Positions 16,683 to 25,200 of a DNA stretch of 64,000 bases are shown piece by piece. The notes under the pieces were generated by a model that saw only the letters and a program-made list of their open reading frames with translations, made no database searches and was not told the DNA's origin. Each line of letters starts with the position of its first letter. Positions within the stretch are counted from its first letter, which is position 1. Position numbers and translations under genes: made by a program. This DNA is from Alkalihalobacillus trypoxylicola. Its GTDB lineage: Bacteria; Bacillota; Bacilli; Bacillales; Bacillaceae_D. Where the stretch lies: assembly GCF_001590785.1 (NCBI RefSeq), contig NZ_LTAO01000001.1, positions 248,001 to 312,000 on the forward strand, given 5' to 3'.

Positions 16683-18287
16683 TTAAGAACGTGAAGGGGC
16701 ATTTCTTTCACGCTTAGGGCGTGGTTTCGCCGGCTCGAGATTAATTCTCGCTCCATTAACTCGTGAATACCTTAGTGCTTCATATACAAACGGGGCAACG
16801 TCTTCTGGTACTTCCATAAAAGTGAAGTTCTCAAAGATATCAATACGACCAATCGATTTACTAGGTATTCCGACTAACTCAGCTACTTCATCAGACAAAA
16901 TTTTAGGTGTTAAAGATACGTTTCTTCCTACATTTATAAAGAAACGAACCATTCCTTTTGCACCACCCGTTTCTCCAAAATTGTAGCCAGCTTCTTCATT
17001 AGGAGTATCGGTTGAAAAGTTCATCTTTAAAAGAGCAGAGACAACATCTTCAGGTGAATGATCGGCTAAAACTTCCTTCACAAGCGGGGCAAACAAGCTC
17101 ATTTCTTTTCCGCCTTGTTCAATGGTATCTTTTACGAGCTTTTTCCATGAATCTCTTTGCTTTTCAACTACTTCTTCAATAGTCGGAACTTCTTGAGAAG
17201 GAATACTCATCTTAATTTCTTGTTCAATGGATCTTAAATGCTTCATCTCTCTTGGAGTAACGAGTGTTAAAGCTAACCCTTGTCGTCCAGCTCTTCCCGT
17301 TCGACCAATGCGGTGAACATAGCTTTCTGGATCTTGTGGAATATCATAGTTGATAACATGAGAAACATTCTCTACATCTATCCCTCTTGCTGCAACATCT
17401 GTAGCAATAAGAAATTCAATCGATGAATCTCTAAATTTTTTCATAACGGCATCTCGCTGCGATTGCGTCAAATCACCGTGTAAACCGTCTGCAAGATAAC
17501 CTCTTGCTTGTAGAGCTTCTGTCAGTTCGGCTACACCTTTTTTCGTACGGCAGAATAAGATCCCTAAATCAATTTCTTCACTATCAATAATACGACATAA
17601 AGAATCGATCTTATTTCTCTCTAATACTTTATAGTAAATTTGATCAATTAACGGAGCCGTGACCTCACCTTTGTTTATCGTAACCATTTTTGGTGTTGTC
17701 ATATATTTTCTTGAAAGCTTCTTAATAGCAGGAGGCATAGTAGCAGAGAACAACAATGTTTGTCTCTCTTCTTTAATTTGCTTTAAAATATGTTCTATAT
17801 CATCAACAAAGCCCATATCTAACATTTCATCTGCTTCATCTAATACAATCGTATGAACAGAATCAAGCTTCAGCGTATTTCTTCTTAAATGATCAAGAAT
17901 TCTACCTGGAGTTCCAATAACCACTTGAACACCTTGTTTCAGAGCTCGAATTTGATGTCCAATCGATTGACCACCATAAATAGGTAATGTACGGATTTTT
18001 TTATAAACAGAAATCTTTTGTAATTCTCCTGATACTTGGATTGCCAATTCCCTTGTTGGTGTTAAAATCAGGGCCTGAACCTTTCTTTCATTCGTCACTT
18101 TGTCAACAACAGGGATTCCAAATGCGGCTGTCTTACCTGTTCCCGTTTGGGCTTGCCCGATTACATCGCCACCTTCTAAGATGACTGGGATTGCTTTAGA
18201 TTGAATGGGAGATGGTTCTTCAAATCCCATTTCCTTTATTGCACGTTTAATTGAGTCTGATATTTGAAAGTCACTAAAATACTTCAT
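16683..18287 (-). CDS. DEAD-box RNA helicase (CshA/DeaD-like)
   Basis: An ATP-dependent RNA helicase likely to act in ribosome assembly or RNA decay. Motifs in order: Q-motif PSPIQSKAIP, motif I AQTGTGKT, Ia PTRELA, II DEAD, III SAT, then C-terminal RecA-like domain motifs IV LFCRTKKG, V ATDVAARGID and VI HRIGRTGRAG. After the core come a helical linker (about 370-430) and an RNA-binding domain of the DbpA/CsdA type, including RFFINVGRNVSLTP and MEVPEDVAPFV, then a short basic tail (PKPRPKRERN). The start ATG overlaps the cinA stop as ATGA, so translation is coupled. No helicase sits here in B. subtilis as I know it, so this is a lineage-specific insertion. Which named paralogue it is cannot be settled by eye. 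Confidence 0.93.
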   Translation of the reverse strand: MKYFSDFQISDSIKRAIKEMGFEEPSPIQSKAIPVILEGGDVIGQAQTGTGKTAAFGIPVVDKVTNERKVQALILTPTRELAIQVSGELQKISVYKKIRTLPIYGGQSIGHQIRALKQGVQVVIGTPGRILDHLRRNTLKLDSVHTIVLDEADEMLDMGFVDDIEHILKQIKEERQTLLFSATMPPAIKKLSRKYMTTPKMVTINKGEVTAPLIDQIYYKVLERNKIDSLCRIIDSEEIDLGILFCRTKKGVAELTEALQARGYLADGLHGDLTQSQRDAVMKKFRDSSIEFLIATDVAARGIDVENVSHVINYDIPQDPESYVHRIGRTGRAGRQGLALTLVTPREMKHLRSIEQEIKMSIPSQEVPTIEEVVEKQRDSWKKLVKDTIEQGGKEMSLFAPLVKEVLADHSPEDVVSALLKMNFSTDTPNEEAGYNFGETGGAKGMVRFFINVGRNVSLTPKILSDEVAELVGIPSKSIGRIDIFENFTFMEVPEDVAPFVYEALRYSRVNGARINLEPAKPRPKRERNAPSRS

Positions 18288-19540
18288 TCTTTCCTATTCC
18301 ACCTTTTCAATTCATTAAGCAAATAAAAACATCCATATTTAATCGTTCTTTCGCGAATTGCTTGTCTTGTATGATGTAATTGTAAACGATATGTAACGCT
18401 TTGCTCTTTCTCTTTTCCAACAATCCCAATAAATACAGTACCCACTTCTTTATTCTCTTGCTTATTAGGTCCTGCTACACCGGTAAAACTAATACCGATA
18501 TCGGAGCCAAACTTCTCTTTAACAGATTGAGCCATAGCCAAGGCAGCTTCTTCACTAACAACGCCTACTCCATCTATTATTTCTTTCGACACCTGCAAGT
18601 GATACTCCTTTACATTTGTCGAATAAGCTACAATACTTCCTATAAAAACTTCAGAGGAGCCTGGAAAATCGGTTAATGCTCCTGAAAATAAACCACCTGT
18701 TAAGCTTTCTGCAGCAGAGATGGTAAGATTTTGTTTTTTTAATTGAAGGAAGAGCTGCTCTTTTAAGGAAGTATGATCATATCCATACAAATAATCTCCA
18801 ACTCGCTCAGTAATCTTTGCTTCCGTTTCGTCAAGTAGCAGTTTGGCCATATTTGCGTCTTTATGTTTAACCGTTAAACGCAATGTCACTTCACCATCAC
18901 CAGCTAATGGGGCTATGGTAGGGTTTGATTGAGCCTCAATTAAGTCTAATACTTTTGTTTCTAACTCCGCCTCACCAATATTAAAGAAACGCAAAACTCT
19001 AGTTGTAAGTGTCGCTTGATGATTCATTTTCAATTCTAATAAAGGCTTTAATTGATTAAGAAACATCGGTTCCATTTCTTTTGGCGGACCTGGAAGTAAG
19101 GCGATCATTTTTTGATCTTTTTCTAAAAGCATCCCCGGTGCCATCCCGAAATGGTTTTCAAGCACTTTTGAATGTTTTAGCACAAGTGCCTGTTTTTTAT
19201 TATTTTCTGTCATCACTCGATTTCTTTTCGTAAAAAAGCTTTCTATACTCGTTAAAGCATCTTCATTATAGCTTAAGCCTGTTTGAAACAATTCAGCAAC
19301 TGTTTCCTTCGTCAAGTCATCCTTGGTTGGGCCTAAGCCACCCGTTAAAATAATAAAATCAGAGCGTTTCTTTGCCGTCTCTAATACTTCTTTTAATCTA
19401 AGGGCATTATCACCAACAACTGATTGGTAATAATTATCAATCCCTAATAAAGCAAGCTCCTTTGAAAGAAAGCGAGCATTTGTATTCAGTATTTGTCCCA
19501 ATAATAACTCTGATCCAACTGCAATTATTTCTGCTCTCAT
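18284..19540 (-). CDS. cinA: CinA, nicotinamide-nucleotide amidohydrolase family
   Basis: CinA proteins combine an N-terminal molybdopterin-binding-like (COG1058) domain with a C-terminal NMN deamidase domain, used in pyridine nucleotide salvage; in naturally competent bacteria cinA is often near recA. The N-terminal part shows MRAEIIAVGSELLLGQ and the ILTGGLGPTKDD motif near residue 65; the C-terminal part has SAAESLTGG, followed later by GISFTGVAGP. The length (418) matches B. subtilis. It follows pgsA after 18 bp, and its stop overlaps the start of a DEAD-box gene. In B. subtilis cinA and recA are co-transcribed; here the helicase gene and a 359 bp gap with a separate promoter lie between them. 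Confidence 0.96.
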   Translation of the reverse strand: MRAEIIAVGSELLLGQILNTNARFLSKELALLGIDNYYQSVVGDNALRLKEVLETAKKRSDFIILTGGLGPTKDDLTKETVAELFQTGLSYNEDALTSIESFFTKRNRVMTENNKKQALVLKHSKVLENHFGMAPGMLLEKDQKMIALLPGPPKEMEPMFLNQLKPLLELKMNHQATLTTRVLRFFNIGEAELETKVLDLIEAQSNPTIAPLAGDGEVTLRLTVKHKDANMAKLLLDETEAKITERVGDYLYGYDHTSLKEQLFLQLKKQNLTISAAESLTGGLFSGALTDFPGSSEVFIGSIVAYSTNVKEYHLQVSKEIIDGVGVVSEEAALAMAQSVKEKFGSDIGISFTGVAGPNKQENKEVGTVFIGIVGKEKEQSVTYRLQLHHTRQAIRERTIKYGCFYLLNELKRWNRKE

Positions 19541-19558
19541 TTTGCACCACCACAGCTC

Positions 19559-20137
19559 TTAGCCTTGCTTGGCAAGAACATGTTTATTTTTAATGAAATA
19601 GTCTACTCCTGATACAATGGTTAAAATAGTTGCTATCCAAATCATAATTTGATCAAATGGAAAAGAGATGATAGAGAATGGGATATTGTAGAGCATGAGG
19701 GCTGATATCCCAATAATTTGAAAAACAGTCTTCCACTTACCAAGCGGACTTGCTGCAATCACATCTCCATCAGCTGCTGCAATTAAACGAATTCCAGTCA
19801 CGGCAAATTCACGACTTATAATGACAATAGCAATCCAACCAGCTAATAAATCAATTTGAACGAGCCCAATCAGAGCAGCGGTTACTAGCAGCTTATCCGC
19901 TAGTGGATCTAAAAACTTACCAAAGTTCGTCACTAAATTCAGTTTTCTTGCATAGTAACCGTCTAACCAGTCAGTAGAAGAAGCGAAAATAAAAATGAGC
20001 GCAGCAATGAAATGATGAACAGGGATTTCCACTCCAAGCCATTCAAATGTCCCAAAAGGTAAATCTACGAGCAAAAAAACCATAAAGATAGGGATTAAAA
20101 TCATTCTAGAAACCGTAATTTTATTTGGCAAATTCAC
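19559..20137 (-). CDS. pgsA: CDP-diacylglycerol-glycerol-3-phosphate 3-phosphatidyltransferase
   Basis: PgsA makes phosphatidylglycerophosphate, the committed step to phosphatidylglycerol and cardiolipin, in the cytoplasmic membrane. The CDP-alcohol phosphotransferase signature DG-x2-AR-x8-G-x3-D-x3-D is fully present (DGYYARK, then FGKFLDPLADK). About five hydrophobic segments span the 192 residues. It starts MNLPNKITVSRM, typical of the family. It lies between the YajQ-like gene (25 bp upstream) and cinA (18 bp downstream), so these are probably co-transcribed. Confidence 0.97.
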   Translation of the reverse strand: MNLPNKITVSRMILIPIFMVFLLVDLPFGTFEWLGVEIPVHHFIAALIFIFASSTDWLDGYYARKLNLVTNFGKFLDPLADKLLVTAALIGLVQIDLLAGWIAIVIISREFAVTGIRLIAAADGDVIAASPLGKWKTVFQIIGISALMLYNIPFSIISFPFDQIMIWIATILTIVSGVDYFIKNKHVLAKQG

Positions 20138-20162
20138 TTTAATTAACCTTCCTTCTAAACAA

Positions 20163-20657
20163 TTAACGCATATTTACAAACTGCAAAGCAAAATCAGTAT
20201 CCTTATTTTTAAACAGCTGAATGACCGTTTGTAGGTCATCAATACTTTTGGCTGTTACACGAACTTGTTCGTTTTGGATTTGAACTTTCACTTTTAATTT
20301 TTCATCACGGATCCACTTACTGACTTTTTTTGCATTTTCAGCACTAAGTCCACTTTTTAAATCGATTACTTGTCTGACTGTGCCTCCAGAGGCTGCCTCT
20401 ATTTTATTCAAGGACATCGCCTTCTGAGAGACACCCCTTTTAATAAATTTAGTGCGTAAAACATCAAGAACACTATCTAATTTGTAATCATCATCAGAAA
20501 TAACCGTTATTTGTTCATCTCCAGAACGCTCAATAGAGCTTTTCGAGCCTTTAAAGTCATAACGATTATTAATTTCTTTCATTGCTTGGTTAATAGCATT
20601 ATCGACTTCTTGTTGGTCTACATCAGAAACGATATCAAAGGAATGCTCTTTCGCCAA
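20163..20657 (-). CDS. yajQ: YajQ-family nucleotide-binding protein
   Basis: YajQ-type proteins (YitK in B. subtilis) bind nucleotides or RNA; a Xanthomonas member binds cyclic di-GMP, but no role is settled in Bacillus. The product shows the family features [39 protein letters not shown] and the ending [14 protein letters not shown] three codons earlier is possible, but the TTG at 20657 is preferred: it gives the family start [11 protein letters not shown] and lies 8 nt after an AAAGGG ribosome site, whereas the GTG abuts that site. The gene lies between rodZ and pgsA, a position empty in B. subtilis. It has its own extended -10 promoter. Confidence 0.92.
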   Translation of the reverse strand: MAKEHSFDIVSDVDQQEVDNAINQAMKEINNRYDFKGSKSSIERSGDEQITVISDDDYKLDSVLDVLRTKFIKRGVSQKAMSLNKIEAASGGTVRQVIDLKSGLSAENAKKVSKWIRDEKLKVKVQIQNEQVRVTAKSIDDLQTVIQLFKNKDTDFALQFVNMR

Positions 20658-20711
20658 TTCATACACCCTTTCCTAAATTGTTCAATTTTCACTTAAAAAG
20701 AATCGTCTTTC

Positions 20712-20720
20712 ATTGTATCA
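20712..20720 (-). promoter_or_regulatory. Extended -10 promoter of yajQ-pgsA-cinA
   Basis: The minus strand reads TGATACAAT, an extended -10 with a one-mismatch hexamer (TACAAT). The -35 region (TGAATA at 17 bp) is weak. It lies about 55 nt upstream of the TTG start. Confidence 0.45.
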
Positions 20721-20894
20721 CAAACGTATTCTTCTATTCATAAGTAATAGATTTCTTCATTTTTAATCGTGCTCTTACATTTAACGGATCAACCTATTCG
20801 TATTCTAATACATTTAGGAAAGAAAAGCGAACATTATAGAATATATCATCATATGACTTCCGGTTTTACCGGTATATCTTTGTATGAGCTTTAA

Positions 20895-20934
20895 AGAGAA
20901 AAGAAATAAAAGTGAACTCGGTGCGTTCACTTTT
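20895..20934 (-). terminator. Terminator of the ymfK-rodZ region
   Basis: A 10 bp perfect stem (AAAAGTGAAC with GTTCACTTTT, 7 nt loop) starts at the rodZ stop codon. The following minus-strand tract is T-rich but interrupted (ATTTCTTTTCT). Confidence 0.75.
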
Positions 20935-21811
20935 ATTGTGCAGTAAATTCAATATTTATTTTTTGATGTGGAATGTCTAACTCATATTCAACAAGTTCAT
21001 CATTAATGAGTACTTCTACATTCGAAGAACTACCTAAATTAATCAAAACACTCTCTTCTTCACTGTAGTCAAAGCTTTCCTCACCACTAGATGTTTGAGC
21101 AGAGTAAACAATGTCTCCAGAAGAATTTCTAATATCAACATAAGAATCTCCGTTGAAGATAATATCTACTTTAAGTTCTTCTCCATCTAACTCATAATAA
21201 GCTGTATTCCCTTGAGTTTCGGTGAAGGTCAGTGTTCCTGCTTCGTCTTCAATGATTTCTTCTTCTTCATTCTGCTCTTCTTCCTCTTGAGAGTCTGAAG
21301 AGTCCGATGGATCCGTTTCATTCTCATCCTCATCTTCATTACCTACACCAGAAAAATCTCCTTCCACCACATTTTGCTCATCAGGTGGAATGACTTCACT
21401 TTGATTATTTCCAAAATTAGATACGACTAACCAAGCGGCGGCTGCCACTACAGCCAAGAATAAAAGTCCCGCCATTAATGGTATCAACGGACTTCTTCTT
21501 GTTCGATTCGGTTTGATAGGTGCAGAAGTAGTAGATCGTTCTCTTCTTGAAGGTAATTCAGCAGATTCTTTTTGCGGATTAGGCAACTCTTTTTCATACT
21601 GGTCAAAAAGCTCCTCTGGATCTAGACCTATTGATTCTGCATAGGATTTAATAAAGGCTCTTGCATAAAAAATTCCTGGCAGAGTGCTAAAATTCCCTTC
21701 TTCTATAGCAACTAAATACCGTTTCTGTATTTTGGTTTGAGTTTGTAAATCTTCTAATGTAATTCCTTTTTCTTCTCGAACTGCTTTTAAATGCTGACCT
21801 AGCTCTGACAT
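20933..21811 (-). CDS. rodZ: RodZ-family protein YmfM
   Basis: RodZ links the cytoplasmic MreB cytoskeleton to the cell-wall elongation machinery. The N-terminal 80 residues form an HTH domain (LGQHLKAVREEKGITLEDLQ), followed by a basic linker, one transmembrane segment (about 109-131, rich in Ala/Val/Leu) and an extracytoplasmic C-terminus ending in a beta-rich DUF4115-type domain. The external linker at about 143-190 is extremely acidic, with runs such as NEDEDENETD and EEEEQNEEEE, more than I recall for B. subtilis YmfM; this often goes with salt or alkali adaptation. It follows ymfK by 20 bp and ends at a terminator. Confidence 0.94.
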   Translation of the reverse strand: MSELGQHLKAVREEKGITLEDLQTQTKIQKRYLVAIEEGNFSTLPGIFYARAFIKSYAESIGLDPEELFDQYEKELPNPQKESAELPSRRERSTTSAPIKPNRTRRSPLIPLMAGLLFLAVVAAAAWLVVSNFGNNQSEVIPPDEQNVVEGDFSGVGNEDEDENETDPSDSSDSQEEEEQNEEEEIIEDEAGTLTFTETQGNTAYYELDGEELKVDIIFNGDSYVDIRNSSGDIVYSAQTSSGEESFDYSEEESVLINLGSSSNVEVLINDELVEYELDIPHQKINIEFTAQ

Positions 21812-21831
21812 GCTAACACCTACCTAAAACT

Positions 21832-22605
21832 TTAACTAATATCAAAAGAAGAAAAACCAGATTCTACTGACTCATAGGTAATTTCTTCTGAATCATCATT
21901 TCTTAACTCAATAATGCAATCGAAATCTTCCAGTTCATATTCTGTTTCTCTCACAAAGATATCTGGATGCTCCACTACTTTAACAACTGGCAATTGCATA
22001 ATTTTTTTCACTAAAGAACGATGCTTCTCCGTAGCCCTCATCGTTGAAACGATTCCATCAATAATAAAAATATGCTCACTTGCAAGTTCTTCTTCATTTA
22101 AATGGGTTCGTACTGTTTGTCTTAGTAAGGTGGAGGATATAAACGACCATCTTTTGTTCGCACAAACACTTGAAGCTACAATGGATTCGGTTTTTCCAAC
22201 GCGTGGCATTCCTCTTACACCAACCAAAAAGTGACCATCACGCTTATAAAGCTCTGCCATAAAATCGACTAACAAACCAAGCTCTGAGCGGATAAAACGA
22301 AAGATTTTTCGATCATCTGCATCTCTTTGTATGTACTTTCCATGCCTAATAGCTAACCGGTCGCGCAATCTGGGCTCTCTAAATTTCATTACAGAAATAC
22401 TATCTATTGTTTTTAAAATGGCTAAAAACCTTTTAATTTGGTCATCATCTGTGCTTTTAATAAGCATTCCACGATTGATATCATCTACACCATTTATCGT
22501 AACAATATTTAATGAAAGCATTCCTAGTAAAGAAGAAATATCCCCTAATAAACCCGGACGATTTTTGACAATTTGATATTCTAAGTACCATTCCTTAACT
22601 GTCAT
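21832..22605 (-). CDS. ymfK: DUF3388 protein YmfK (ACT-like plus P-loop domain)
   Basis: A conserved Bacillus protein of unknown function. Residues 1-75 resemble an ACT regulatory domain (NRPGLLGDISSLLGMLSLNI), and the second part has a P-loop-like GVRGMPRVGKTES near residue 130 followed by an FIIDGIVS segment that could be Walker B. This suggests a ligand-responsive NTPase, but substrate and role are unknown. The ATG at 22605 is chosen over a GTG three codons upstream because an AAAGG site sits 8 nt before it and it gives the family start with KEWYLEYQ. It is followed by rodZ. A 240 bp gap with the ymfJ terminator separates it from ymfJ. Confidence 0.9.
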   Translation of the reverse strand: MTVKEWYLEYQIVKNRPGLLGDISSLLGMLSLNIVTINGVDDINRGMLIKSTDDDQIKRFLAILKTIDSISVMKFREPRLRDRLAIRHGKYIQRDADDRKIFRFIRSELGLLVDFMAELYKRDGHFLVGVRGMPRVGKTESIVASSVCANKRWSFISSTLLRQTVRTHLNEEELASEHIFIIDGIVSTMRATEKHRSLVKKIMQLPVVKVVEHPDIFVRETEYELEDFDCIIELRNDDSEEITYESVESGFSSFDIS

Positions 22606-22810
22606 CGAAAACACCTTTCTACTTAGAGCTAAGTTGACATCAATTTTGTCTAAAAATTGCTAAAAAAGACGAACTTTTTCTTTTCTTTTATCATAATGGA
22701 TTTTATCTCTAATTGAAAGATGTTTATAGCGTTTTTATCAAAAATAGTACTTCCTATAGCTTCATTTCATAATTGTTTCGCTTTTTTACACACTCATTAC
22801 AAAATAAGGT

Positions 22811-22839
22811 AAAAAAAAGGATATCGCTAAGCGATATCC
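22811..22839 (-). terminator. Rho-independent terminator of ymfJ
   Basis: GGATATCGC and GCGATATCC form a perfect 9 bp stem with a 3 nt loop, followed by eight T residues on the minus strand. It sits directly after the ymfJ stop. Confidence 0.9.
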
Positions 22840-22845
22840 CATTTT

Positions 22846-23097
22846 TTAATGCTCGTGTTTTACTAGCTTTACCATCATATTAGCAATAGCATGTTGCTCA
22901 TTTTCATCTGCCACTTTCCATAGCTCTGCTAAAACACGTTCTTGTTCATTTTTTGGTTCAACTTGTTCAGCTAAATACTCCCCAACTTGATAAGCAATAT
23001 CACTTATTACGCCTTGGTTCATTCCTTCATTTTCAGCTTGATGAAGGCGCTCGCTTAAGAAATCTTTCCATTGATCCCAATTATCAATTACAGACAT
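22846..23097 (-). CDS. ymfJ: DUF3243 protein YmfJ
   Basis: A small conserved helical protein of unknown function, found in Bacillus between the ymfI reductase and ymfK. The 83-residue product contains the family blocks NWDQWKDFLSERL, ERVLAELWKVADENEQ and IANMMVKLV. The ATG at 23097 has a perfect GGAGG site 8 nt upstream; an in-frame TTG six codons earlier would start within that site's own region and is rejected. A strong terminator follows. No catalytic motif is visible. Confidence 0.93.
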   Translation of the reverse strand: MSVIDNWDQWKDFLSERLHQAENEGMNQGVISDIAYQVGEYLAEQVEPKNEQERVLAELWKVADENEQHAIANMMVKLVKHEH

Positions 23098-23183
23098 TAT
23101 ATTGTCCTCCTTCAAAAGTAAAATCCTTCTCTAGTAGTGTTCCTTAATTACTTTGAAGTATACAAAAAAAATTGTCTTCATTC

Positions 23184-23909
23184 CTAATACCACGCACCAT
23201 CGACGGAAATAACCTGACCATTTAAATACGTAGACTCCTTTTTAAACAAAAAGGCAACCATATCAGCTATTTCTTTCGCATTGCCTAATTTTCCAGCAGG
23301 AATTTCCTCCATTAATGCTCGCTTTTCATCAGCAGAATAACGGGAAAGCATATCGGTATCAATGGCTCCTGGAGCAATAGCATTAATTTGAATATTATTA
23401 ACAGCTAATTCTTTAGCTAACGCCTTTACAAAGCTATTCATTCCACCTTTTGCAGCAGAATAAATAACCTCACATGATGCACCTACTCTTCCCCAAATAG
23501 AAGAAATAAAGATGATTTTACCGGATTTTTTTTGAATCATATGTGGCAAAAGCTGTTGGGTAATATAAATAGGGTTATGTAAATGTATATTCATTACTGC
23601 ATCTATATCTTTCTTTTGCATGTCTGTAAATAATCCAACATAATCTATCCCTGCATTATGGACGACCTTGTCTACAGGTACATGGATTTGCTTGATTAAT
23701 TGTTCCCCACCAGTATCAGATAGCAAATTCGCCTGAATACCATACGCTTCTATACCTTTATTTTCGCAATCCTGTATTAAACGACGAACTTTTTCTTCAT
23801 TTTTAAAATAATGTAAAAAGAGAGTGCGCTCCGGAGAGGCAAGCGACCTCGCAATCGCTTCACCTATACCTCCAGACGCACCAGTAACTAAAATATTTTC
23901 TTTATTCAT
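23184..23909 (-). CDS. ymfI: Short-chain dehydrogenase/reductase YmfI (FabG-like)
   Basis: A classical SDR of about 241 residues. It has the NAD(P)-binding TGASGGIG motif at residues 9-16, the NAG motif (HNAGIDYVG), the catalytic Ser (FISSIW) and the YSAAK active-site pair, plus the NAIAPGAIDTDM segment. It resembles 3-oxoacyl-ACP reductases, but the substrate is not known. Its start overlaps the ymfH stop by 8 bases, so it is translated with the two M16-like proteins. The same gene neighbourhood exists in B. subtilis. Confidence 0.93.
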   Translation of the reverse strand: MNKENILVTGASGGIGEAIARSLASPERTLFLHYFKNEEKVRRLIQDCENKGIEAYGIQANLLSDTGGEQLIKQIHVPVDKVVHNAGIDYVGLFTDMQKKDIDAVMNIHLHNPIYITQQLLPHMIQKKSGKIIFISSIWGRVGASCEVIYSAAKGGMNSFVKALAKELAVNNIQINAIAPGAIDTDMLSRYSADEKRALMEEIPAGKLGNAKEIADMVAFLFKKESTYLNGQVISVDGAWY

Positions 23910-25197
23910 GATACCCCTCAGCTTTTACGTGACAAGCAGTAAAGCATTCGAAATCAAAGTGTTCCTTTTTTAATTTCGTTAAGTAATCAATATCTAAACT
24001 CTCTAAAACTGAAACCACATCAAACAAGTTCATGTCATTGAACTTATATCGAGTAAATTGGTTAGCAATATATTCAGGTGAATTTAAAGAACGCAAAAAT
24101 GAACCAATTTTTTTCTTAATAATCCGATCCACTTTATCCTTTGATAGGTCCGTTCCCAAAAACTCTTCAATTTGCTCCTTTAATTTCTCCTCTAATCGCT
24201 CAGGGTATTTTGTGTCTCCACCAACAATTGAAAAACCAAACCCCTCTTCGGCTGAGTAATCAAATGAAAACGTATCATCGATTAACCCTTCCCGATATAA
24301 ATCTTGGTAATAAGAAGAGCTTTGACCGTACAATAAATCTAATAATACATTAAGACCTAATTCGTACTGTAATAAGGTGTCTCCTTGACGACTCGGGTTT
24401 TTATCTTTGAAACCAACTAATAATTTTGGTGTTTGAACAGGCATATGAATAACTTCTTTTTTCTTCGCCACTTTCTTGCTCTCTTCTGGATAAAAACGTT
24501 CTATTGGTTGCGGTTTTTCAAAGCTCTTTTTTTGCTGATTATCTTTAATTTGTTTCATGACCTCTTCAGGGTTGACGGGCCCTACTACAAAAAGTAGCAT
24601 GTTGCTCGGATGATAGAAGGTGTGATAGCACGTATACAACAAATCTTTTGTAATGTCAGCAATTGATTTAGCGGTACCAGCAATATCGATTTTTACCGGA
24701 TGCTTTTCATACATATTTTCAATAACACCAAAATAAGCACGCCAATCTGGATTATCATCATACATCGTGATTTCTTGTTCAATAATTCCTTTTTCTTTTT
24801 CTACACTTTGTTCTGTAAAATAAGGATGCTGTACAAAATCGATTAATGTTTCAAGATTTTTCGATACATTAGACGTGCTTGAAAACAAATAAGCAGTTCT
24901 GGTAAAGCTAGTAAAAGCATTTGCGGATGCACCTTGTTTACTAAAGTCCTGAAAAACATCTCCATTTTCATCCTCAAACATTTTATGCTCTAAAAAGTGA
25001 GCAATCCCATCCGGGACTGATATCGCCTCTTTTTCACTAATCGGAGTAAAATGATTATCTATCGAGCCATATTTAGTCGTAAATGTAGCAAACGTTTTGT
25101 TTATTCCTTGTTTAGGTAAAATATACACATCTAACCCATTTTCTAGCTGTTCATAAAAAAGAGTCTCTTGAATTTGTTCGAATTGAATGGGTTTCAT
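23902..25197 (-). CDS. ymfH: M16-family metallopeptidase YmfH
   Basis: A 431-residue zinc peptidase of the M16 (insulinase/processing peptidase) family. The inverted zinc motif HXXEH is intact in IAHFLEHKMFE near residue 66, with a downstream Glu in the conserved EKEKGIIEQEITMYDD block. The C-terminal half is the second, non-catalytic M16 repeat. It pairs with the adjacent ymfF product, which lacks the motif; M16 enzymes often work as an active/inactive heterodimer. The genes are 3 bp apart. No signal peptide is evident, so it is probably cytosolic. Substrate unknown. Confidence 0.94.
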   Translation of the reverse strand: MKPIQFEQIQETLFYEQLENGLDVYILPKQGINKTFATFTTKYGSIDNHFTPISEKEAISVPDGIAHFLEHKMFEDENGDVFQDFSKQGASANAFTSFTRTAYLFSSTSNVSKNLETLIDFVQHPYFTEQSVEKEKGIIEQEITMYDDNPDWRAYFGVIENMYEKHPVKIDIAGTAKSIADITKDLLYTCYHTFYHPSNMLLFVVGPVNPEEVMKQIKDNQQKKSFEKPQPIERFYPEESKKVAKKKEVIHMPVQTPKLLVGFKDKNPSRQGDTLLQYELGLNVLLDLLYGQSSSYYQDLYREGLIDDTFSFDYSAEEGFGFSIVGGDTKYPERLEEKLKEQIEEFLGTDLSKDKVDRIIKKKIGSFLRSLNSPEYIANQFTRYKFNDMNLFDVVSVLESLDIDYLTKLKKEHFDFECFTACHVKAEGYHE

Positions 25198-25200
25198 ACG

